Shown here: one piece after another, positions 43,918-49,657 of the stretch | Layout of the letters: the number at the start of each line of letters is the position of its first letter | Position numbering within the stretch: the stretch's first letter is position 1 | Origin: Chitinophagaceae bacterium UBA1946 | Lineage (GTDB): Bacteria; Bacteroidota; Bacteroidia; Chitinophagales; Chitinophagaceae | NCBI GenBank assembly: GCA_002336815.1 | Contig: DDEU01000046.1 | Span: 58,135 to 107,791, forward strand | Length of the DNA stretch: 49,657 bases | Direction of reading: 5' to 3' | Notes under the pieces: model-generated | The model's input: the letters and a program-made list of their open reading frames with translations, nothing else | Databases searched by the model: none | Told to the model about the DNA's origin: nothing | Position numbers and translations under genes: made by a program

Positions 43918-46900
43918 ATGAAAAAAACATTCTACACGCAACATGAAAATATACGCATGTGTATTTCATTGATAAAGAAAAACCAGCTACAGGTGGTTAC
44001 ATGCTTCCTGGTTTTTTTATGCAGTGCTTTTGAATTATCCGCCCAGTCTGTCTCATCTTATACGCTGGCGCAAAACAACACTCACCCGGGCGAAAATCCC
44101 CCGTCGGCGATACTCCAGAAAGCTTCGGCCTCAAAAACTTTAAAAGAAAGCACCAACGACATCTGGTTTGAAAAGAATGAAGGTCAGTTTGCCGATAAAA
44201 ATATTTTGTATGGTTTCCATACAGGCTTTGGCTCAATGGGAGTGTTCAGCAATAAATTACGGCTTGTTACCAAACAGGAAGCAAACGGCAAGGATGCAGG
44301 TTACCAGGTGGTAGACATCAGTTTTCCCGGTTCATTGAATAACTGGCTGGTTAGTCCCGGCTCCAGTTCGGCGGTAAAGGGATCTTACAATTCAACCAAC
44401 GGCACTATTGTTCCATCTATCTACAACGAGATCACTTTACAGGACGTGTATCCCGGCATCGGTCTGCGTCTTTACTCTGCCGATAATGGCAGGCTTGAAT
44501 TTGACTGGCTGGTAAGCAAAGCATCCGACTATGATAAAATTAAAATGCGGTTCGATGGACAGAATGCACTCAACATTGCACAGAACGGCGATCTCGTGAT
44601 CGATATGATGCACAATGACATGAAGATATCCATACCGGAATCTTACCAGCTTATCAACGGCAGTAAAAAGCAACTGACAGCACAGATGAAAACACTGGGA
44701 GATCAGCACACGATCTGTTACCGCATAGCCGGTGAAATGGATATGGATGCGCCACTGGTAATTGATCCCGTAATGATATGGTCAACTTACATGCACAACA
44801 ATACCAAAACATTTGATGAATACCTGTATACCGTTGCCGCCAATGATAACAATGAAGTATATGCATGTGGCATGACGAACGAAGCAATGAGCAGCACCTA
44901 CCTCAGCGGTGTTGCACCGGGTTATTCAGGAGATTATGTGTATGCACTCAACGGTAGCGGCGCAAGGCAGTCGGTGATCCTTTACCAATTGAATGCAACC
45001 GGCACGGCGATCGTAGCGTGGACCTATACCGGCATAACAGCAAATGTGCCGGTGGCGATGGCGATCTTTCCCAACAACAGGATACTGGTGGCTTACCAGC
45101 GTGATACGATACAAATATTTTCGCCGGATCTTACAACACTGTATTATAACGGAAATATCAGCAGTACGGATGTAGCAACCAAAGTAACATCGTACCAGTC
45201 GGTAGCTATTGCAGACAATGATGTTTTTTATCTTGGCGGTATTGCCAAAGCGGCATTACCATCAAGCATAATACCAGCCAACGCTCCAGACACTACTATA
45301 GATAATGATGAAGGGGTGATTTTAAGGATCAACAACGCCACTACCCTGCCGGTTGCGGAATGGGGTACCTATGTTGGTGGAACCGGTAACGAAACCTTCA
45401 CTGCCATTGCCCTTACACCGGATAAAAGCCGGCTTGCGTTTGCCGTACACCGTGAAGGTGCCGGAGGTAATTTTCCTGCGCTGGTAAATCCTGTTGACAG
45501 TGTAATTTCAGGAAGTGAATTACTCGTGGGTGCGTTCACGTTACCTGCACCTGCTTCCTTTGATGTATTTTCTTTTTTAGGAGGTTCAGGTAATGAGGGT
45601 ACGTCGGCGGCCATATCCGCAGCAGCTTTGGTAGCAGCAGATGATCAGTATTTTTATGTAGCTGGAAATACTTCTTCCACCAGCCTGCCCGGCACTACCG
45701 GCGCTATCCAGACCACTCACGGCGCCAACAATAAATATGCAGACCAGTTTCTCTCACGCATTCCATTGCATGGCAGCGTTGATACAGGTTTTGTAACCAC
45801 TTACAATGGCGGCAATGATGTGGATCTTGTAGGCGGATTGGTGATCGATATCCGCACTACGGATGTATTGTTGTTTGGAACTTCTGTGTCGGACGATTTT
45901 CCCGTTTTCAATTCTTATAACCCAAGTCCTTATTACCAGGCCAACCATGGCTCTTTTGAATTTGGTTCAAGGGATATTACCTATACGATATTTAAAAATG
46001 ATCTTTCATTCAGGATCTATTCAACCTATATCGGTGGTGCCCATGATGATTACCTGGGGAGCACCGGCAAGTTGCAGGGGACCGGCCATTTTCAATACAA
46101 TAACAGCAATGGATTAACTTATATCGGTACCACTATACACTCTGATCAAACAACGCTTCCGTCGCCGTGGATGAGTGATATACCAGGCTTTGATAAAAAC
46201 GTACCGAGTGCTACCACGGGCAAAGACAGTCATTATATTTTTGCCATTAATCCCAACACCTCTGATTTTGGTGATGCACCTGCCAGTTATGACGATGTAG
46301 ATCCGGCCAACTCTGCCGTGTCTTTGTACGACATCAGGATCGGTGCAACCACAGACGCAGAAGGTAAAGCGAACAGCTCTGCCCTTGCCAATGGCGATGA
46401 TCAGCAGAACTATGGTTCATCTGATGATGAAGATGGAGTGCTTACAGCGCCTGCAATGTACCCGGGTGCCACTTCTTATATTGTGAACGTATCTGTTTAC
46501 AACAATACCGGCAGCCCGGTACAGTTGAACGGATGGATCGATACAGATGGCAACGGCCTTTTTGATAACTATGAATATACTTCGGTAACGGTGCCTGTAA
46601 ACAATGTACAACAGGATGTGGTATTAACTTTTAGCGGCCTGCCTCCTTTTTTACCATTGAACGGCGTTACTTTTTTGCGGCTTAGAATGGCAGATACAGC
46701 CATGGGTGCAGACAATGCAAGAGGTACTTTTGGTAAAGGAGAAGTGGAAGATTACGTAGTACCACAGGCGGTGATATTGCCTTTGAAGATGCTGGAATTT
46801 ACGGCCACTGCAATAAATGAATCAGCCATGTTGAACTGGACGATGAGCCAGCAAGCCAACATCAGCCGGTACGAAATAGAACACAGTACAGACAACAGCA

Positions 46901-47307
46901 GTTTTGTGCTGATAGGCAGAAGACCATTGAATAAGGATGGCATTTATAACTTGGTACATTCAAGTCCTGTTAACGGTATCAATTACTACCGTATAAAAAT
47001 GATCGGCAGTGATGGTAGTGTAAGTTACAGCCCATCAAGAAAGGTGAATTTTGTAGTAACTGCTTCATTGACGGTTTATCCTAACCCGGCGCAGGACAAG
47101 GTAACCATTAGTTTTGCTGCCATGAAGAACAAACCGGTAACCATCAGCCTGCTGGCAGCCGACGGAAAGGTAGTAAGTCACCAGTCAATACCCGTTGCCG
47201 GTGTGTCTGCGGTGATTGATGTAAGCCGTTTTTCAAAAGGTTATTACTTTGTAAAAGTGGAAACACCTGATGAAACCATTGTTCGGAAGATAACGATCAG
47301 CAACTAA
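43918..47307 (+). CDS. Large T9SS-secreted protein with propeller-like, GEVED and type A sorting domains
   Basis: A 1129-residue secreted protein; start at ATG 43918, or at codon 14 (43957), which gives a more ordinary signal peptide ending ELSAQ. The N-terminal region IWFEKNEGQFADKNILYGF is the DUF7948-like opening, followed by SBBP/propeller-like repeats (WGTYVGGTGNETFTAIAL, YIGGAHDDYLGS). A GEVED domain lies at about 780-945 (DFGDAPASYDDVDP, GWIDTDGNGLFDN, GKGEVEDYVVPQ). The C-terminal LTVYPNPAQDKVTISF... GYYFVKVETPDETIVRKITIS is a type A type-IX-secretion sorting signal, so the protein is exported and surface-attached or released. Its role is unknown; adhesion is the usual guess. Confidence 0.88.
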   Translation: MKKTFYTQHENIRMCISLIKKNQLQVVTCFLVFLCSAFELSAQSVSSYTLAQNNTHPGENPPSAILQKASASKTLKESTNDIWFEKNEGQFADKNILYGFHTGFGSMGVFSNKLRLVTKQEANGKDAGYQVVDISFPGSLNNWLVSPGSSSAVKGSYNSTNGTIVPSIYNEITLQDVYPGIGLRLYSADNGRLEFDWLVSKASDYDKIKMRFDGQNALNIAQNGDLVIDMMHNDMKISIPESYQLINGSKKQLTAQMKTLGDQHTICYRIAGEMDMDAPLVIDPVMIWSTYMHNNTKTFDEYLYTVAANDNNEVYACGMTNEAMSSTYLSGVAPGYSGDYVYALNGSGARQSVILYQLNATGTAIVAWTYTGITANVPVAMAIFPNNRILVAYQRDTIQIFSPDLTTLYYNGNISSTDVATKVTSYQSVAIADNDVFYLGGIAKAALPSSIIPANAPDTTIDNDEGVILRINNATTLPVAEWGTYVGGTGNETFTAIALTPDKSRLAFAVHREGAGGNFPALVNPVDSVISGSELLVGAFTLPAPASFDVFSFLGGSGNEGTSAAISAAALVAADDQYFYVAGNTSSTSLPGTTGAIQTTHGANNKYADQFLSRIPLHGSVDTGFVTTYNGGNDVDLVGGLVIDIRTTDVLLFGTSVSDDFPVFNSYNPSPYYQANHGSFEFGSRDITYTIFKNDLSFRIYSTYIGGAHDDYLGSTGKLQGTGHFQYNNSNGLTYIGTTIHSDQTTLPSPWMSDIPGFDKNVPSATTGKDSHYIFAINPNTSDFGDAPASYDDVDPANSAVSLYDIRIGATTDAEGKANSSALANGDDQQNYGSSDDEDGVLTAPAMYPGATSYIVNVSVYNNTGSPVQLNGWIDTDGNGLFDNYEYTSVTVPVNNVQQDVVLTFSGLPPFLPLNGVTFLRLRMADTAMGADNARGTFGKGEVEDYVVPQAVILPLKMLEFTATAINESAMLNWTMSQQANISRYEIEHSTDNSSFVLIGRRPLNKDGIYNLVHSSPVNGINYYRIKMIGSDGSVSYSPSRKVNFVVTASLTVYPNPAQDKVTISFAAMKNKPVTISLLAADGKVVSHQSIPVAGVSAVIDVSRFSKGYYFVKVETPDETIVRKITISN

Positions 47308-47341
47308 GTTTCCTGCTGAGCATATTATACGTTTATTGATC

Positions 47342-47373
47342 AAACGTTGTCCTGGAAAGGACAACGTTTTTTT
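47342..47373 (+). terminator. Intrinsic terminator of the T9SS protein gene
   Basis: A perfect 12-bp stem (AAACGTTGTCCT/AGGACAACGTTT) with a GGAA tetraloop and a run of T, 35 bases after the stop. Confidence 0.9.
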
Positions 47374-47518
47374 GTGTTCCATTAAACCTTCTGTGGTTCA
47401 TTTGTTCCAAATGTTATTTTTATGTGAAAGCAATAAACGCAGCAGGATTATTGTACTTAATTCTTGTCTATCAATAAACAGTTTTTTATGAAATCATTCT
47501 ACCATTAAAAAAAATCAC

Positions 47519-48535
47519 ATGAAACCAAGTTATCAAATTTCACTTTCGGGAGGCAAGCGTTATACACTACCCCTTCTTGCATCCTTATTGATGGGTACAT
47601 TTTTTATTAACCCGGTTGCTGCACAAAGGCGTATTGAGAAAGCCGGAAGGGAACAGGCTCCTGTAAGAGGTGGCGCAGAAAGGGCACCCGGGCAGGAACC
47701 TGCAGGCCGTGGAAGGGAAGTATCCATTGAAAGAAATAATCAACCCAGGGACATCAACCGCAATCCAGCGCCGGTAAGGGGCGGTGTTGGCAGGGACGTA
47801 TCCATTGAAAGAAATAACCTGCCCAGGGATATCAACCGCAATCCTGCGCCGGTAAGGGCTGGTGTTGGCAGGGATGACGACGCTGTTGTAAGAAACCCGG
47901 GTAATGATAGAAATCCTGGCATTGAAAGAAATCCCACCCGCCCGCAGATCAGGGGTGATAGGAATCCGAATGCCATTAACCGGCCCAACACTTATACAAG
48001 GCCGGGCAATCCAAATCGTCCTGTTGTTGGTACCATGAACAGGCCCGGCTACCGGCCAGTGTATGGATACGACCGGCATCCGCACTACAACGCCTACAAC
48101 CCGGCATGGCAGTATGGTTATCTGCCAAGACGCAACAGCTACTTTTACAGCCTGCCCTCCAATTATTTCAACATCAGTTTCGGGGGTATTGGTTACCGTT
48201 ATTGGGATGGTGTTTTTTACAGACCGTACAACAACCTCTTTGCCGTGATTGCGCCGCCGGTTGGTATCTACATCAATGTATTGCCGGTTGGTTACAGGAG
48301 GATCATTGTAAGGGAACGTCCTTATTATTATTTCAACGGAACTTACTACGATCAACGGCAAAATAATTACTATGTAGTATCACCACCCGTTGGTGCTGTG
48401 GTAGAAAGTTTACCTGCCGGTTACGAAACCGTAGTGATAGATGGAGAAACCTATTATACTGCAGACGGTGCCCAGTACAAACCAGTGGTGCAGCAGAGTG
48501 GCGAGATATGGTACGAAGTGATCAAGGCAAATTAA
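47519..48535 (+). CDS. DUF6515-family exported protein with Arg/Asn/Pro-rich repeats
   Basis: A 338-residue protein. The signal peptide ends at VAAQ (about residue 36). The next ~120 residues are low-complexity and rich in R, N, P and G, with a 26-residue tandem repeat (VSIERNN-PRDINRNPAPVR). The C-terminal half is DUF6515-like: YGYLPRRNSYFYSLPSNYF, GIGYRYWDGVFYRPYNNLFAVIAPPVGIYI in parts, YYYFNGTYYDQRQNNYYVVSPPVG, LPAGYETVVIDGETYYTADG. Family function is unknown; the repeated YY-F-G/YY--YVV-PPVG units look like small SH3-like or beta-hairpin repeats exposed in the envelope. No lipobox. Single gene with its own terminator. Confidence 0.82.
   Translation: MKPSYQISLSGGKRYTLPLLASLLMGTFFINPVAAQRRIEKAGREQAPVRGGAERAPGQEPAGRGREVSIERNNQPRDINRNPAPVRGGVGRDVSIERNNLPRDINRNPAPVRAGVGRDDDAVVRNPGNDRNPGIERNPTRPQIRGDRNPNAINRPNTYTRPGNPNRPVVGTMNRPGYRPVYGYDRHPHYNAYNPAWQYGYLPRRNSYFYSLPSNYFNISFGGIGYRYWDGVFYRPYNNLFAVIAPPVGIYINVLPVGYRRIIVRERPYYYFNGTYYDQRQNNYYVVSPPVGAVVESLPAGYETVVIDGETYYTADGAQYKPVVQQSGEIWYEVIKAN
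47720..47872 (+). repeat. Two-copy 78-bp in-frame tandem repeat
   Basis: A unit starting GTATCCATTGAAAG at 47720 recurs at 47798, with a few synonymous and one or two non-synonymous changes (Q/L after ERNN, G/A after PVR). It encodes 26 residues, so copy-number change would keep the frame of the DUF6515 gene. Confidence 0.85.
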
Positions 48536-48551
48536 TATCATTTTAATAAAT

Positions 48552-48586
48552 AAAAAACCGGCAGGCCAGGTGGCTGCCGGTTTTTT
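48552..48586. terminator. Bidirectional terminator between convergent genes
   Basis: A 13-bp stem (AAAAAACCGGCAG/CTGCCGGTTTTTT) with a 9-base loop. A and T tracts on both sides let it end transcripts from both the DUF6515 gene and the carboxylase gene. Confidence 0.88.
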
Positions 48587-48609
48587 ATCAGCATGCATCA
48601 ACAAACTCT

Positions 48610-49657
48610 TTACAAAGGAATGTTGCCATGTTTTTTCCTGGGCCTCTTGGCCACCTTGTTTTCCAGCATGGCAAATGATTTGATCAATTTTTTTCTTGTC
48701 TCTCTTGGTTCTATCACTTCATCAATAAAGCCTCTTTCTGCAGCCGTATAAGGATTGGCAAACAATTCAGCATATTCCGCTTCTTTTTCGAGTAATTTTT
48801 TTGCAGGATCTTCAGCGGCCATGATCTCATTTTTAAAGATGATCTCACTGGCACCTTTGGCACCCATCACAGCGATCTCTGCACCCGGCCATGCATAGTT
48901 CATATCGGCACCAATGTGCTTCGAATTCATTACATCATAAGCGCCGCCATAAGCCTTGCGTGTGATCACCGTAACTCTTGGCACTGTTGCTTCACTCAGG
49001 GCATACAATAATTTTGCCCCATTGGTAATGATGCCATTCCATTCCTGGTCGGTACCCGGTAAAAAGCCCGGAACATCTACCAATACCAACAGCGGGATGT
49101 TAAAGCAATCGCAGAACCGGGTGAACCGGGCTCCTTTTTTTGAACTTTCAATATCGAGTACTCCCGCAAGGCTCATCGGCTGGTTGGCCACGATGCCAAT
49201 GCTCCTGCCTGCCAATCTTGCAAAGCCTACAACAATATTGTCTGCATAATCTTTGTGTATCTCAAAAAAAGAATCTTCATCGCAAATGCCATCAATTACA
49301 GAACGGATATCGTAAGGCTGGTTGGCACTTTCGGGTACGATGGTTTCAAGTATTTCTCTTGTTTCATCGCCGGGTTCATAAGGCAATTTGGGCAATACAT
49401 CTTCGCAGTTCTGCGGCATGTAGCTCAGCAATTTTTTTACCTGTGCGATGCAGTCCATATCATTCGGCGCCGTTAAATGGGTAACACCTGATTTGGTGGA
49501 ATGCGTAGAAGCGCCTCCCAATTCCTCTGAACTTACTTCTTCATTGGTTACCGTTTTTACAACGTTTGGCCCTGTCACGAACATGTAGCTGGTGTTTTCC
49601 ACCATAATGGTAAAATCGGTCATGGCGGGCGAATACACTGCACCACCGGCACATGGG
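48610..49657 (-). CDS. Acyl-CoA (propionyl-CoA-type) carboxylase, carboxyltransferase beta subunit, 3' part
   Basis: The C-terminal 348 codons of a biotin-dependent carboxyltransferase; the 5' part lies beyond the right edge. The frame is open to the last base (PCAGGAVYSPA at the edge). The crotonase-like C domain is clear: LGGASTHSTKSGVTHL, FFEIHKDYADNIVVGFARLAGR in parts, LVDVPGFLPGTDQEWNGII, ITRKAYGGAYDVM and the end KRPRKKHGNIPL. It moves CO2 from biotin to propionyl-CoA or a similar acyl-CoA. This ending and the YPT-type C domain are typical of PccB-like subunits (about 510 residues). Methylcrotonyl- or acetyl-CoA as substrate cannot be excluded. Confidence 0.94.
   Translation of the reverse strand, partial: PCAGGAVYSPAMTDFTIMVENTSYMFVTGPNVVKTVTNEEVSSEELGGASTHSTKSGVTHLTAPNDMDCIAQVKKLLSYMPQNCEDVLPKLPYEPGDETREILETIVPESANQPYDIRSVIDGICDEDSFFEIHKDYADNIVVGFARLAGRSIGIVANQPMSLAGVLDIESSKKGARFTRFCDCFNIPLLVLVDVPGFLPGTDQEWNGIITNGAKLLYALSEATVPRVTVITRKAYGGAYDVMNSKHIGADMNYAWPGAEIAVMGAKGASEIIFKNEIMAAEDPAKKLLEKEAEYAELFANPYTAAERGFIDEVIEPRETRKKLIKSFAMLENKVAKRPRKKHGNIPL

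Noticed and set aside
45363..46032. Repeated WGTYVGG/STYIGG segments as possible DNA repeats
   Set aside because: They are propeller-type protein repeats of the T9SS protein with little DNA identity, not a nucleotide repeat.
47585..48361. 258-codon minus-strand open frame
   Set aside because: It is antisense to the DUF6515 gene; its repeated residues mirror the 78-bp repeat of the real gene.
1..49657. CRISPR arrays, tRNA/rRNA genes, insertion sequences and phage genes
   Set aside because: I read the gaps for spaced repeats, cloverleaf-like segments and transposase or integrase motifs and saw none.

Overview
The window looks like chromosomal DNA of a Bacteroidota bacterium, most likely of the Chitinophagaceae type. 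Support comes from SusC/SusD pairs, TonB-dependent receptors with N-terminal carboxypeptidase-like domains, a GLPGLI protein, a DUF4249 lipoprotein, a type IX secretion sorting domain, weak or absent Shine-Dalgarno sequences, and promoter-like TAnnTTTG boxes. The genus is an inference; no rRNA or tRNA gene is present to settle it.

Layout. 1-2.6 kb: 5' part of the primary sigma factor gene (minus strand, runs off the left edge), a threonine aldolase and a polyprenyl-phosphate-type glycosyltransferase. 2.6-5.8 kb: a TPR protein and glycogen branching enzyme glgB. 5.9-9.5 kb: an outer-membrane beta-barrel receptor and its GLPGLI partner. 9.5-12.3 kb: a sterol-desaturase-family hydroxylase, a FISUMP surface protein and a LytTR response regulator. 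12.4-21.4 kb: an alpha-glucan and glucose block. It holds a secreted GH13 amylase, an MFS (GPH/SLC45-like) transporter, glgC and glgA on the minus strand, diverging from an FHS hexose permease and a ROK sugar kinase. 21.5-23.5 kb: an alkaline-phosphatase-superfamily membrane enzyme.

23.5-27.7 kb is visibly more AT-rich and holds a Crp/Fnr regulator, a palindrome-rich promoter region with a 30-codon gene remnant, a TonB receptor and a DUF4249 lipoprotein, closed by a strong terminator. It looks like an acquired cassette. 27.8-34.1 kb holds single genes: a GNAT acetyltransferase, an NTF2-like protein with an apparent 1-bp frameshift, an SF1 helicase, a methyltransferase, an outer-membrane barrel, an unknown exported protein, and a homologue of pentameric ligand-gated ion channels. 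34.2-43.7 kb is a polysaccharide/glycan utilisation-like locus: SusC, SusD, a DUF1735-type lipoprotein and a choice-of-anchor-J lipoprotein, preceded by a GMC flavoprotein dehydrogenase and a Tat-exported sugar isomerase-like TIM barrel. 43.9-49.7 kb: a 1.1 kb-codon T9SS-secreted propeller/GEVED protein, a repeat-containing DUF6515 protein and the 3' part of an acyl-CoA carboxylase carboxyltransferase gene.

How the genes fit together: the GH13 enzyme and transporters would supply maltose and glucose, the ROK kinase would phosphorylate glucose, and GlgC-GlgA-GlgB would store surplus as glycogen. No phosphoglucomutase, glycogen phosphorylase or debranching enzyme lies here. I see no obviously new defence or mobile system. 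The best leads are the channel homologue, the AT-rich Crp/Fnr cassette with long perfect palindromes, the ROK kinase lacking its zinc cysteines, and the GMC/TIM-barrel/Sus neighbourhood.
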